A DNA stretch of 64,000 nt from Myxocyprinus asiaticus (GCF_019703515.2 NC_059356.1:21953197-22017196); one strand, 5' to 3'; positions 11,061 to 25,403 are shown, numbered from the stretch's first letter. A program made the numbers and translations. The notes: a model not told the origin generated them from the letters alone.

Positions 11061-13859
11061 TAATAAATAATGTTTTAAAATGGAAACAAAAATGTATTGC
11101 TTCCTTTGGACAACAGAGGAGTTTATTTACAGACTTTCCATGGTTTGTAGCAGAAGGAAAGAAGAAGAGCGAGTGAAAGGAAAATAGAGAGAGAGAGCAG
11201 GATTCTTATCACAGTAAGAGAAGCCATTGCCTGTCAGATATGAGAAGACAGTGCGTGGGTGTGCTGGGGTTAGAGGCTTGTGAAGCACAGGGCCCTGTTA
11301 ACACCATCTCTCTCTCCCTTCATTTATGCCACACTGGAGGACCTCTGCCATCACAAAACCGATCCGAATGGAGCCCAAATAGCCGCTGTTTTCAAAAGAC
11401 CTTAATTAGATATCCTGTACACGTTTTCCCCAAATAAACATCACAACAGAAGATAAAAGTTGACTGACATGTACTTATACACATGAAATTTGACAACAGT
11501 AACATGGTGTAAGTCTCCTGAGAGACCAAATATCAATACTGTTTTATCTACCATTAACCAGTTTTCTTGATAAATTAATGACCCCAATGCATAGATGGGT
11601 GCTTCTTTTCTTTTTGTTTTTTTTTCTTTTTTTTTTGGAGATATGGGAAGGGAAGCAAACAGTTGGCAGTGCTAACTGGACATTTAGACTTTGTCTATTA
11701 CCACTGAAGCAATCTACTGTGTAATGCTAACAGTGTACTCATAAAAGTTTCCAAAAAAATAACTTCTAGCAGATATACGCATTTAAAATTTCTTTCTCCT
11801 CCGCCAAAATGGACCACAAATATTGAAGGCTCACGTTGCACTACACAGATTTTTGTCCTATCAAATGCTCTCTAGAATCAGAGTCTCTCCCCCTAATACC
11901 ACCTGCAACCGACTGGTCAGTAGCAAATCATGGATCACAGCTGTGACATAACTAATGCTGACTCCACTTGCTTTCAAAATTATCCTACTTATCAATTCTA
12001 AAGTCGTAATTATGCGTACATCACTTCAAGTGCTTTGTTGTCCAAGAGAATAGGAAATGTGGAAGATGGCAGGTTTTTTCTTGCAGATTTCTTGCATATA
12101 TGATAAACGTAATATATGTGAGTGAGGTTACTGATGATCATGGAATTTTAGTAAAAAAAAAATGTTTGAAAAAAATGTACAAAATTCATCTAATGGTCAC
12201 TGATATAGATAAATGCATATGACCGAAACAGCAAGTGGTAACAAGGTAGCTGCATTTAATCAATCAAACCTATCATTAACTATATAAACCGTACTCTCCT
12301 CCGCCATGTTGAAAGTTTGTGTCTCCTCCCAACTTGTAAACTCAGGTATCAAAATTTTGCTTTCTTAAGTTTCCCTGGCGTAATTACGACTTTAGGGGGT
12401 GTTCATGTGCAACTTTCGAGTAAGAAACGCAATAATCCCGATAGCATGTGATGGCAGCATAAGCCTATTGGCAATTAAAAAAAGAAAAAGAGATGTGCCT
12501 TTTGATATTTCCTGCCCCAACTTCCGGTTTCAATAGGAAATATGTCAACACATGACAGAAAACTGCACTTTTCAAGTGATTTCTTCGGGTGCAATCTGGC
12601 AGTCTGGCAGTCAACTTGGACTTATGATGAGACCTAGTGGCGTGGATGCGGCATTATGCAAAAGAAAAAGTTTTTATTTATCAACCCCATTATAGAAATG
12701 TGCTGTTCACAGTGAGCCAAGATTAATTTATTCCACAAGCAAAAGTGTCCAAGGGTTACTGAGATAAAGTGGATTTGGCTGGTCATGTTATCGCAACATG
12801 ACGGCCCCCATTAAGTGACCCTCTCCATGTAAAATAATAAATAATTTTTTTTAGGCTACTGACATGACTTGAGTATTCAAATGATGTGTACATGATTTTA
12901 AACATATTATTCAAAAGTAAATTTTATTTCTTCATGTGTATTATGCATTAAAAGGAACAAATTACTAAGTTCTCCTTTATGAACATGGAAAAATTGTGGG
13001 TTTGTATCGAAACAACAAATTGTCATTTCTTCATGAGCCTGAGTACACTCAAGATGAAACTGCCATTCTCAGTACATTTAAGCAGCTGTTTTTGCTGTAT
13101 ACATAAATAACTTGTACAGAAGACCTGTCAGAAAGTGCATTTGGATGGATTCAAATTGTATTTACTTACAGACGTGTTAAAAATGGCAGACCGTAAAATA
13201 ATTACAAGTTGGAGCCAGTGCCACTGCACTCTCGGTTCTATGCTGTGACCTTACATAATATGACACGCACAGTCAGTGGTGGTTGGAAGTAGCCAAAGGC
13301 TTCAAGCCAGGCGTTAAGGATCCTGGGCACAGGCAGAGCACATTGAAACTAAAGCCACTGTATGAGTGGTAATATATGGTTATCACACATCTCACTTATT
13401 CTGAAATAAAAAATGCAAATGTGGAATCATATGTCATGCACAAAATGATTTGTACATCAGGATCTCTTAACTGATGAGGGAAAAAAGTACAACACCAGCA
13501 TATTTATACCCTAACATTAAGAACAACTGATAGTGTGAGCGGATTTGATTCACTGGCACTGTTATGTACTTGTCATGCTCAGTTAATGCTGTATGTGGAG
13601 GATGCATACCGTATGGGGATGGAGGGTTTAATTGCTTGGAAATGTAGGGGGGATACATGTCTATTTATTTGAAGTTTTGAGGTTTGACCTTGCACTGATT
13701 TCTCCACAATTAAGACTATTATCATTAAGTCTTTGTCCACAACTGACACTCAAGCCATGGACCTAATGTTGTACTAAAACTCATTTATCAATTGGTTAGA
13801 TGCTTTTATTGTTGCACTATGAGGATTAAGTATGCATTTTGACTTATTGACTACAAGGA
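11061..13859. other. Non-coding stretch, nothing firmly recognised
   Basis: A polypyrimidine tract lies at about 11604-11636. The 11750-12440 segment has two stretches mentioning CTCCTCCGCCA (about 11798 and 12298) in related contexts that could be diverged arms of one unidentified element. No exon, RNA gene or transposase fragment was found. Confidence 0.4.
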
Positions 13860-14016
13860 TAATGCATATACTTTACACATTGCACTTTTTGCACATTATA
13901 CACTACTACACTACCTCATAATCCGTATTTGTGTGCACACACATTACATAGTCTAATTGCATTTGTACAGGACAATGTACAGTACATGTTTATCTGTGTA
14001 CATGACAATAAAGAGC
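13860..14016 (+). mobile_element. Possible LINE 3' end fragment
   Basis: The stretch ends CTGTGTACATGACAATAAAGAGC, the type of 3' terminus carried by fish L2/CR1-like LINEs (compare the minus-strand LINE tail at 27243-27275, which reads TGTGACAATAAAAGTGATTT on its own strand). No coding remnant is attached. Confidence 0.4.
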
Positions 14017-14149
14017 TTGATTGGTTCAACCAATGGCGTGGCAGCACTATTCATTTATCACTGATGCCAGCTGTCGAAGTGATTGGGAAACTGACAAACA
14101 TAATAAAAAAGAATGGTGTTGGGTGTCATCTGATTAAAAAGTATTTTTT

Positions 14150-14634
14150 AACTGTAATATAATCCCTTTTAAATAAAAAAAGTAGTGTAATACGTACATT
14201 ACATTTTTAATTATTGTAGACAGATTACAGTTACTGACTTTCAGTTTAGTTAATTACTTTTAAATACAGTACTTGGGTTAGGCATTTCTTAAAGAAAACT
14301 ATTTCTGAAGAATGCATTCAAAACCTGTTTGCATAACTGAAGGCTGTGCACTCCCAAAGAGTCACTGTAAGAGAGAACGAGTCATTGCAAGTAGTGCTGT
14401 GTGTGTGACTTGCATGTGACAATGAACAAGGAGGAAATATAGACATTATTTTGAAATCATTGAGGGGAAAAACACAAACATTTTAAGTTGTATAATGTCA
14501 TTTAAAAGTAAAGTAATTAGTAATGTGATTACTTTTTTAAAGCAGTAATTAGACAATTAATCCAATTACAATTTTTAGAGTAAGTAATTAGTAATTTATA
14601 GTGGATTATTTTTTTGAGTAACTTATCCAGTGCT
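14150..14634 (-). mobile_element. Nonautonomous hAT-like fragment
   Basis: Rich in short TAATTACTTTT / AAGTAATTAGTAAT motifs and ending, read on the minus strand, with CAGCACTGGATAAGTTACTC. This resembles the CAG...CTG-type termini of hAT-derived repeats such as 36325-37166. The other terminus and the target duplication could not be fixed, so the left limit is approximate. Confidence 0.5.
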
Positions 14635-16170
14635 GATAATTAAGTAGTTGCGATTTATAGGTTATTTGCTAAATTATTATTTTGTCAGAATACACAGCTA
14701 CTTTTAAATGTCTGTCAATTGAAAAAGATGCTTTATGCACCCATAATAGTAGTATCTACCAGCAGGGATTAATTGTCCATGCTAACCATTCAAACCTTGA
14801 CCCTTTTGGGCTCAACTAATGGCGTGAGCTTGAGGCGGGACTATCTGACTAATAGAAGACAGGGGAGTGATCAGAAAACATTTTAAGACTTCTTTGTTAG
14901 CAAAAAGTAGGTGAACAGTACAAATGTCTCTGTTGATTCAGCATGGCAATTAAAGTGGTGCAGAGTTGCAGTACAATACACAGATGAGAGAAGCGTAAAC
15001 CCTGTAGACCTGAAGCACAACACGAAGCATATTTACAGTACATACGTTGTGCCTGAGCACTGCAGTTACTTATGAAATGAAGGTAGAGCGCAGAGGATAT
15101 ATTTCCAAATTAGGCCATGGAGTGGGAGGAAAGGAGTATGACAGAGCAACACTTTATTATTCCAACATGCAGAATTCATAACGCTGATATTCCATTGAGA
15201 ATCCAAGCAAAGCTGAGTGAACAAATATCTGTAAGCTCTTTTATATCAGTTTAGCTTTTGGTCATGGAGAAATGAGTATTGTTTCTTATCAGAAGCAATA
15301 AAATCTGAATTTGAAATGATCTGACTCAGTTGATTTACTCTTTTTCTTTGCTCTCTGTACTGCAGAGGCAATCTGTGCAGATGCTTTTTGGCATTTCTCA
15401 TGGAATGCTTTGAAGTGGGGTCTGATGGATTCAGTAGGGAAAAAGCCATTGCCAAGTTCAACCAAATATCCCATTATAATGCCATTCAATTCTTCTCATT
15501 AACAAAAAAGCTCTTGGTAAAGATTTTTTGCAGGTTGTAGTTGAACTAGCATGGGAGGGTGAGGTTGGGGGTAGTCTGATAATTTAGTTGCTATGCAACA
15601 AGACGGTTCTGTATGAAAGCATTAACATCCTCTCTGTAATAGAACCTGGTGCTATGAAAACACTGGCATTCGGATCAGCGTTCACTTTATTAATCTCTTT
15701 AGGCCTACCCTTTAGATTAACGATTATGTGAATCTAAAATACATCCAAATAAAGAGAGTTTATTCAGAGTGTCACCTCAATTCCCATTGAAATACACATT
15801 AAAGACACTGGAGAAGAAAGCAGACAACTGGTTTGTCACAGTTATTCGCTCATCCCATGAGAGGTCCTCAGGAACTAACAAAGACATCCACACCAGTGAG
15901 ACATGTTTCTCTTCGCATGATCTCCCAAACCACAACACTGACAGTTGAGAATAAGTGGTTGCTGTAAGCTTCTCTTCACTTCCTGTTAGGGTGCAAACCC
16001 TTAAAATCTGTTTACATAAAGAGCATGTTCACAAAAAGAGCATGTTCTTTACCATCATACCTTTGTGCTTATATGCAACATAAAAAAGCTAAATCCTTTA
16101 GGAGTGCATCATATTTTTTAATGTCAGAATACTTTATCCTATCCCATCTTAATGTGTTGAGACAACTAAG
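14635..16170. other. Non-coding stretch, nothing recognised
   Basis: No exon, RNA gene or repeat boundary could be supported here. Confidence 0.4.
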
Positions 16171-16330
16171 ACCCCATTTCCACCTGGTATTAAGATGCAT
16201 TTTTGATTATCCGATCACATGTGGTCAGTGCTTAATACAGGTCTAAACGGGGTCTAAAAAGTTTAGTGATCAGATCGCAAAAACCACATATGAATGTGAT
16301 CAAAAACGCATCACATTTAAGGTGTAAACG
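16171..16330. mobile_element. DNA-transposon-like repeat fragment
   Basis: Contains partly self-complementary segments: GATCACATGTGGTC near 16214, CACATATGAATGTGATC near 16285, and GCATTTTTGATTATCC with AAAAACGCATCAC. This looks like an inverted-repeat element. Boundaries and class are uncertain. Confidence 0.35.
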
Positions 16331-16424
16331 CTAATCCATTCTGAATGTCTCCTGGCAGAAGCGAAGCACCACCCCTCGCCTGTCAATCAACTGCTGCGTG
16401 AAAACAACAGTTTAAACTTCAACT

Positions 16425-16700
16425 CAACTCAACTTTATTGTCCTTAAAAGGCCATTTGTTTTGTAGACAGCAGTATACACACACATGTACAACAACACAA
16501 CCCACACAAACTGACTTATATTATATTATGAGCCATCCAAAAACATGATCACTGCAGGGATAAAAGAAGTCCTATATCTATTTGTTTTACAGAAAGAGAG
16601 TTTAAATCTCCAGCCCGAGGGAAGCAATTGAAATTCAGTAAACAGTGGGTGATTGACATTAGAAAGGACTGGCCAGCCCTTCCTAGTCACCCTTGTTTCA
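16425..16700 (-). mobile_element. Probable LINE 3' end fragment (minus strand)
   Basis: Begins with a pentamer tail (TCAAC repeated) followed by TTTATTGTCC, i.e. GGACAATAAA then a simple-repeat tail on the minus strand. The interior (ACAGAAAGAGAGTTTAAATC, GGAAGCAATTGAAATTC) resembles the C-terminal end and 3' UTR of fish LINEs. No open frame remains. Confidence 0.5.
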
Positions 16701-17094
16701 TAAAGTCAGTCCAGTCTATCTTACTACACATTTTAACTAAACTTTGCCGGTTATGAGCGGCTTTACAAGGAAAAAATGTCTGATTGTAAAATTTAAAAAA
16801 GCTGATTTATACACAAGCAAGATACCTTCACGGATCTTCTTCAGGGTGTCTAAAATAACTGACAATTCTGCTCGAAATTATGATTTTGTGCTTAGAATAA
16901 TTTTAGCTGCATCTGGGAAAAATAGTGCACCATTTTTTGTGCTTTTTTGACTTTGTTGTGCATTAATGTCATGCAGTAACATGCTGACATAGTGATTGAT
17001 GAATGTTGTCATAGATTTAGCATGTTAGCCAACCTCAGTTCAACACTTTTATCTGAAACAAAGTACATATTCAAACAGTGTGGTGTGATGGTAA

Positions 17095-17319
17095 CCCTTA
17101 CAAAAAATCCAAAGTTCTGACAAACTTTTTTTACATTAAGTTGAGCTTCTGATTCAAAACAAATTTTTGCCAGAAGTTTTCAGCTCTTCACCGGTAGTGG
17201 TGTACCTCCAGCAAACCTTTGGCGACTATGAAAAGTTTGCTGCAAAGCTTATTTGCACGTGAAAATAATGACTGGCAAGTTTGCAGCAAGTTTGCCAGAA
17301 CTGTAAATTTTTGTAAGGG
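17095..17319. mobile_element. Foldback MITE, TIR CCCTTACAAAAAAT, copy 1
   Basis: Starts CCCTTACAAAAAATC and ends AAATTTTTGTAAGGG, an inverted terminal repeat. The interior consists of repeated TTTGCAGCAAG / CTTGCCACAAA-like words around a CTCTTCACCGGTAGTGGTG centre. No coding sequence. Confidence 0.75.
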
Positions 17320-17743
17320 CAAGCATTCAACATTCTCAATTATTTACAAATGTTTTTTCAGACCAGCAACACAGCCAGGTAACTCTGTCCCTTCTGCCAC
17401 GTATAGCAAGCCGCGAGCAGTAAGTGCATAAAGTGTCCAACATTCTACACTCCATTTTGACGGTTGAAGAAGTGCATCATCCGTGTACTCATGGTACTTT
17501 TCTTTTTGAAGCAGTTTCAGTGGTAACATACTACTTGCACTACTTACACTAAAATATTATGTTAAATAGTGCAGAAGTGTGCGGTTTGGGACGGTTTGTT
17601 ATTTGTGAATGTGACAACTAGCGAAACTACTGTGAAGACAGTGCTGTGCAAATGTGAGTTGAATGCTGCCATCACCGCACACTGTGTGAATATACAGTAT
17701 ATGTTACTTGAAATATAAGTGTTGTACTCAGTTTGGCCAATGT

Positions 17744-18242
17744 CCCTTACAAAAAATCTAAACAAGCCACAAATTTTTCGCTAATTATTTTTTAAATGCA
17801 AATGAGCTTGTGATTTGCTAGAAGTTTGCAGCTCTTCACTGCTAGTGGTGAACCTGCAGCAAACAGATTGGCAACAATGGACAATTTCCTGCAAGTTTGC
17901 TGTAAGTTTGCCAAAGCTCATTTGCAAGTGAAAATTATTAATCGCAAATTCGTGGCAAGTTTGCGGCAAATTTGCCATGAATTCTCGATTGGGAAAAATT
18001 GGGAGTTTACTTGCCACAAATTTGCCACTGATTATTTTCACATGCAAATAAGCTTTGCGACAAACTTGCAGCAAATTGTCCATTGTTACCAAAGGTTTGC
18101 TGCAGGTTCACCACTACTGGTGAAGAGCTGTAAACTTCTGGCAAACATTTGCGGTGAATCACAAGCTTATTTGCATGTGAAATTAACGAGTGGCAAATTT
18201 GCGCCAAATTTGTGGCAAGTTGACAGAACTCTAGCTTTTTAG
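17744..18242. mobile_element. Foldback MITE, same family, copy 2 (large palindrome)
   Basis: Starts CCCTTACAAAAAATC. Its two halves are near reverse complements, so the minus-strand frame at 17781-18092 and the plus-strand frame at 17826-18242 read as related peptides. The right terminus has drifted (CTAGCTTTTTAGC). The open frames are symmetry artefacts. Confidence 0.75.
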
Positions 18243-18829
18243 CAGCAACACGTGTTTGAAAATTCCTTCAGCTGTTAAACAGCAAATTCTGTGTATTAAA
18301 AAACATTAAGTGTTCCATTTGAGACAATGCTACACTTTAAAATTTCACATGTTACAGTGCATGTCTGAGTGCATTGTGTCTAGTACATCATTTGAGACAC
18401 AGCTAAAGTGTTGGACTGAGATTTGCTAATGTGCTAAAACTAGTGGCAACACATTGCATGCATTTGAAATGTCATTTTCTTCAGCTGAAAAACAATAAAT
18501 GCGGATCCTTGTCGTGAAAAAACTAAAATGTTCCATTTGAGATGATACTACACTGTGAAAAGTCATACACTATAGATGGCTGAGTGCATTGTGTAAGTAC
18601 GAGTGTTAATGCATCTACACACTAAAGCTGTGGGAAGCAGCTTTTGATCTGTCCTGTAACAGACAGGTTTGGCTCAACTATGCTTATATTTGGAGAAAAA
18701 AAAGAGTGAGACTTTTTTATAATCTGCAATGTGGCTGGACAATCAAAAACTTTCAAACCATTTTTCTCAGTTTAACTCTTGGTGTAGATAACATGTTTGG
18801 GCTATGTAGGGCAGCATAGTTGGTCACCA

Positions 18830-19030
18830 CTCACCACTCAGTTTATGTTTTGGTTGCTGGTGTGCCTGTTTCCCACCAGCCTTCCTTACTAGCTTAGCCA
18901 GCAAGTATTCTTTGGTTAACCAGCATCAAAAGAACCACTTTGCTGTTCAAAAACTTTACCAGCTAAGTTATGTTGGTCCAGACCAGCACTAACCAGCAAA
19001 AACCATGCAGGTCAAATCTGGTCTGGATTC
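18830..19030. mobile_element. GCTGGT-rich dispersed element, copy without expansion
   Basis: Multiple GCTGGT/ACCAGC words (TTGGTTGCTGGTGTGCC, TTAACCAGCATC, ACCAGCACTAACCAGC) match the copy at 31664-31935 and the edges of the minisatellite at 1711-3628. Confidence 0.6.
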
Positions 19031-20027
19031 TGTTGATAGAGCTGAGATATTGCCTTATGATGATACAGTCTGTTTCACTTTGAAAACAATCATTATTTAA
19101 TATTTCAGAGATATTTACTTTCACAGTAAAAACTCTCCTTTCATCTTTATTTAGTGATGTTTTATTTATGATGCCCCTATTGTGATGATAGCAACAAAAA
19201 AAAAAAAGGTTCAGTTGAATTGTTTAACTCTGAAATCTAGTGAGCATGCTTCAACAATAAAAGAAAAAGCATTAAACACATTGTGATAAACTCCACCATA
19301 ATGAGGTAAACTGCAGCTGAGTCCAGGTACTACAGAAGATAAACAGAGGGAGAGATGGATTTGTTTGCAGTAGCTTTTCAGTAACAGCGTGAGGTGTGTA
19401 AAAGAGAAGAGACGTACAGTAGATGCTGATAAGGTTACACCAGGGACTACACTGAAAGCATTATTGCTGTGAAAGCACACAAAAACATACACATATGCAC
19501 AAACACAAAACAATGCACACACTTTAATGCAGAAAATGGTCCAGTACTGCTCAAAAACTAGAAATTCAGATAAAGGTTGCTGTGATGAATTTTCTTCTGT
19601 CTTTCCTCCTTAAGAGTCTCTTTATTTAGAGCTCTTATCTAACAAAGACAAAATGCTGCAGGACAGAATAGTGTGTTTGTGAGTCTTGCAGACTCCATTT
19701 CATGCCAGCTCTTTACTGTAGAATGCTTAATAGCTTGTGCAATGTACACAGTGTTCAACACTGAAATGGAGAAAAAATCCAGCACAACAACTGCAGTCTC
19801 AAAGCAGTCTTTCCTTCTATGAATCCAGGCTTCAAAGTGGGCAGGCCTTGTTCGGTTTAGAGCTTGGAGTTCTTGAAATATAGATTTCATTGCCTGTGGG
19901 ATTCAGTCTACTGTTTCTTATATTATACACTTCTCAAGAACTGGCCTTGGTTGTTTCAGCAGCTTTAGAGCCATTCATATTTTCCTCAGGCTGTCAGTAT
20001 TTAAAAATTATTACTGGCTTACTTGTA
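19031..20027. other. Non-coding stretch, nothing recognised
   Basis: No exon or repeat boundary is supported. An A-run lies at about 19195-19207. Confidence 0.4.
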
Positions 20028-20197
20028 TACAGTTGAAGTCAGAAGTTTACATACACTTAGGTTAAAGGCATTAAAACTCATTTTTTAACCACTCCACAGA
20101 TTTCATATTAGCAAACTATAGTTTTGGCAAGTCATTTAGGACATCTACTTTGTGCATGACACGAGTTATTTTTCCAACAATTGTTTACAGATAGATT

Positions 20198-20466
20198 GGC
20201 TGTGTCTCGTTTGGAAGGATGTGTCCTCCGGAGGTCGCATTTGTCGGCCGCATACGTCATTGAGGCTGTCTCGTTTAATTTTTTTTATTTATTATATTTT
20301 TATTTGATTGGGAATGCAAAAAAAGGTTAACAATTGTATAAATGTAAGTGCATATACATAAAAGGCATTGACAATAGATAAAAAATGAAACGAGACAGCC
20401 TCGATGACGTATGCGGCCGACAAATGCAACCTCCGGAGGACACAGCCTTCCAAACGAGACACAGCC
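20198..20466. mobile_element. Palindromic MITE nested in the left inverted repeat of the Sleeping Beauty-type element
   Basis: Begins GGCTGTGTCTCGTTTGGAAG and ends CTTCCAAACGAGACACAGCC, a perfect terminal inverted repeat. The arms continue inwards for about 80 bp (CCTCCGGAGG, GTCGGCCGCATACGTCAT, GGCTGTCTCGTTT and their complements) around an AT-rich spacer of about 115 bp. The flanks repeat ATT (20195-20197 and 20467-20469; ATTG if the edge G is shared), giving a 3-4 bp target duplication. The family is not identified. Confidence 0.88.
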
Positions 20467-20706
20467 ATTGTTTCACTTTTAATTGACAATATCACAATTC
20501 CAGTGGGTCAGAAGTTTACATTCACTATGTTAACTGTGCCTTTAAGCAGCTTGGAAAATTCCAGAAAATGATGTTAAGCCTTTAGACAATTAGTCAATTA
20601 GCTTCTGATTGCTCCCAATTAGCTGCTAATTGGAGTCAATTGGAGGTGTACCTGTGGATGTATTTTAAGGCCTACTTTCAAACTCAGTGCCTCTTTGCTT
20701 GATAAC

Positions 20707-21720
<1,014 letters not shown>

Positions 21721-21972
21721 CAAAGTGTATGTAAACTTCTGACCCACTGGGAATGTGATGAAAGAAATAAAAACTGAAATAAATAATTCTCTCTACTATT
21801 ATTCTGACATTTCACATTCTTAAAATAAAGTAGTGATCCTAACTGACCTAAGGCAGGGAATGCTTTCTACAATTAAATGTCAGGACTTGTGAAAAACTGA
21901 GTTTAAATGTAACTGGCTAAGATGTATGTAAACTTCTGTATGTACATTTGGATCTGTTTGTTTTTATTTTAT

Positions 21973-22060
21973 TAGGGCTGTCAATTTAACACATTAATTA
22001 CATGAAAAAATAACATGTTTAATGCAATTAATCATGCCCCGGCCCGACCTTTATGTAAAT
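21973..22060 (+). mobile_element. hAT-like terminus fragment (TAGGGCTGTCAATTTAAC)
   Basis: The stretch TAGGGCTGTCAATTTAACAC followed by AATGCAATTAATCATG resembles the end of a fish hAT nonautonomous repeat. A related start occurs at 52511-52570 (TAGGGATGCCCAAGTTAATG). The second terminus was not found. Confidence 0.45.
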
Positions 22061-23773
22061 TACCTAGCAAGGAATGTTTGTACTATCACAGCAATTCAAG
22101 CTTGAAGACAATGTGATGCAGTAGGGGGCAGTCAGCTGTAACTGTTTTCACCACAAATGACAGGTCTTATTTTCCCTATATTTTGTCTAATGCTGGGCTT
22201 AATTATTACCAAAACATAGAAAAAGTTCAAGAAAAGCCTAAACATCATACACTGTGCATTAAAAGCACAACATTTCCATCTGTAATTCTTTTTATTTTAA
22301 CTGTATGGTCTTCAGCCATTTTTACACATTCATAAATTGGGGATCATGTTTTGTGTATACCTATAAACTTGTCATAAGTGCATTTCACCCGTCTCTCCTT
22401 GTTGAGCGCGAATGACGTGCATGCTGAACTGAACGAACGGCATGCAGCTCCTCCTCTCGTTCAGTCATTCAGCAGAGTTTACCGTTTAGTTCGTTCATTA
22501 ATGACATCTCATGTCGTTCAGACTCAAATGACGACAAGTTCGGTGAAGGGGTGTATATGTTCAGAGGGTCAAACCAATTAATTGCTCCCTCCTCAAGCCC
22601 ACACTCAAATGCTGTTGGCTCATGCTATAGTCAGTCTTTACAGGCATAAATAGTAGTAGAGCTCACTGGCTTTGAAAGGGAGAGATGTCAGTGAACAAAA
22701 AATATGAATCAGTGTATGGAGGTGAACGAGAACGATTCGGTCCCGATTCGGTCACTTAAAAGATTTGTTTAAAAAGACCAATTTGTTCATGAATGAAACA
22801 TCTCAAGTGCCTTGTCAAACCGAGCAAGCAACACAGCCTTCCACAGATGCGTTTTTACGCTCAAAGACAGCTGAACCAAGCTTGGATTTCAAGACACATT
22901 TTTTAAAGTTTCAAACTATATTTAACTTTGCACATCACCCTTAGGATTAGAGGCACTGAAAACTAGTGAGACAATGCAACCAAAGTAATATGCTCCAAAA
23001 GCATCAGTCTAACACACTGACACCAACAATTAAAAATAGAGCAGAGGGAAGTAGGCCAATAATAGGGTTATGTTCAATAATACTGAATTATAACAAACAA
23101 TATTTTGACTTTTAACGACTGTTCTGGGATCCCATTTAGTCATCCAAAATGCTACTCCTGTTAGCGGTTTGGCTAACCTTTGGCCTGTTGTGGTGGTCAT
23201 TGTAAGTTTAGTCATTGTAGTGAACTCGAAGATGATTTCGACATTGAGAATTACAGCAATGGCTGTCTGTCCTCAGCGAGTGTATTTACTGTGTAGCTGT
23301 TGTTGGCTGCTGTAGCATGGGCTCAAGACACCTTTTTCCCGGTGGGCTGAATAACATGTGGAAGCATTTCATCTGTGGCTAGAGTGTGGGGTTTACCTTC
23401 GTTTTCCCTCCCCTTTTGGAGTACATTGTTGTTCTACTCCTATTGCTTCTTTTTTAATTATATTATATACATATATTTAATATATGTTTGGTTCTGTTTT
23501 GTTCTTTTCTTGTCTTATGTTGTTGGATATTGTGCTGTGTTTGGTGTACGCAACCCCGGTACGCTTTCCTTCTTTGGAAGTGTGTCTACATCTCAGACGT
23601 TCACTCCAAACAAACAACTGCTCTTTGTTCTGGACTCCGATTTGTTAGTAGAATCTGGTATATTTGGATTCTTCTTTACGAGTGAGTGAACTTGGTCTGG
23701 ATTGTGTAAGGCTGAAGCATTGTTGGCACTGATATTTATACCGGGAAACTGCTGACTGCACTTAAGCTTTTAT
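22061..23773. other. Non-coding stretch, nothing recognised
   Basis: No exon is supported. Around 22380-22800 there are several GTTCATTAATGA / TGAACGAACGG / GAACGAGAACGATTCGG words that look like diverged inverted-repeat pieces of one unidentified element. Confidence 0.35.
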
Positions 23774-23777
23774 TGCA

Positions 23778-23971
23778 TTTTTTTTTTTATTATTTGATTT
23801 TTTTTTTTTTTTGTCTTCTCTTTTACAGGAGCTGGGTGTTTGCAGCAAGGAGACTGGCTTCCATTTCTGTGCCTGGTGGTGGTTTTTCTACTGTGTGTCT
23901 TCACGTTATTTTTGGACAGGGGTGTGTGTCACGTGTGTGTGTGTGTCATGTGTGTGTGTGTGTGTGTGTCA

Positions 23972-24021
<50 letters not shown>

Positions 24022-24085
24022 TCACGTGTGTGTGTGTGTCGTGTGATTGTGTGTGTGTCACATGTGATTGTGTATGACACGTGTT
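23778..24085. repeat. Poly(T) tracts and interrupted (TG)n microsatellite
   Basis: T-runs occur at 23778-23812. From about 23921 to 24085 a TG dinucleotide array is broken by CACGTG/CACACGTG interruptions, which create local palindromes. Cysteine/valine-rich open frames across it are low-complexity artefacts. Confidence 0.95.
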
Positions 24086-25142
24086 ATTGTGATGCTTTCA
24101 AGGACAGATAATGTTTGTAATTAGCTTATCCCTGCTGGTAAACCTCAGCCCTGTTTATTGTTTTGATAGTGTGTGTCAAACACACCTTCAGCTGCCATTA
24201 TTTTATGTAATGTGAAACATGCCATTCAGAGTGAATCTTGTCACAGTATTTTGAATTGAATTTTAGAAAAAAAAAAAATTGATTTGTGACAAATATAAAA
24301 TAATATTTTTTTGTACTGGTATCCACGCCTCTTGTTCTTCATTGGTAGAAACGAACCTGTGTTCCTTTGGTGGGTGGATTTATCTCCTTGTCAGTATAAT
24401 ATATATATTCCCTGGGTGAGATTCCCAGGGTGGTGTAGTTGTTGGCTACCTTTTTCTCTTAATCTCGTAAATTCTAATGTAGGTTCTACCCCCTAAGTTT
24501 ATCCCACTGTTACTGCTCCGTTCTACTCGCCACAATTGACAGCCTTGTTTTCAATTTTTACTTGTAGAGTGAACTTAAATAAACTGCTAGAGTTACTGTA
24601 TACTGTGACCTAATGGCTCATAAACATGAAGCTAATCCATTCAATTTCCAAATGTTTTTTGTACCAAAACTGAGAGCATTTACATGCAGTTCACCATCTT
24701 ACACGATTATGCTCAATATGCCGACAATGTGTGTGGTCATGTAAACGCCTTAAATTGTTTTCTTTTAACTTGGGGAGGCTCATAGGTGGTTAAAGCAAAA
24801 TCGATCAGGACAAAATAGTTTTTTGCCATTAACTGGATTTCTCATTTTACATGCGTGTTGAGGTGATTCTGCATGTAAACAACTTTACTGGGCGTTCTTA
24901 CTGGCCAATGTGTGCAAGTGTTTTATGCATGACAGTTTACGTTTTGAAGTCAAAAGCAAAGAATAATCTCAAGATTTCAAGTCTAATGTAAACGCATTTT
25001 CCTTTCAAGAAGGTAACTTTGACGCTGCGTCAAAACTGACGCAGAGGAAGCTCCCTTTATGGGGTGGGACTTTGAAACCCTATACCATGACACACATTTG
25101 ATTGGCTGGTGAAGCTTAGATCTCCGCATATGCTGATGTCAG

Positions 25143-25403
25143 CCCTGACAATAAATCTAGAGTTGCCACAAACTTGCCGCAAATTCGCTACTCATTAATT
25201 TTCACATGCAAATGAGCTTTGAGGCAAACTTTTCAGAAAGTTTTTTGAAAGCTTTTCAGGTTCACCACTACCGGTGAAGAGGGGCAAACTTCTGGCAAAC
25301 ATTTGCAGTGAATACCAAGCGCATTTGCATAATAAAATAATTTGTGGCAAATTTGCGGAAAGTTTTCAGCAATTTTGTGGCAACTGTAGATTTTTTGTAA
25401 GGG
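25143..25403. mobile_element. Foldback MITE copy 3, inserted in the left terminal repeat of the DIRS element
   Basis: Starts CCCTGACAATAAATCTAGAG and ends CTGTAGATTTTTTGTAAGGG, an inverted repeat matching copies 1 and 2. A TTCACCACTACCGGTGAA palindrome marks the centre. The uninterrupted sequence is preserved in the opposite DIRS terminal repeat, which reads straight from GCTGACATC into ATTGTGAGC. Confidence 0.82.
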
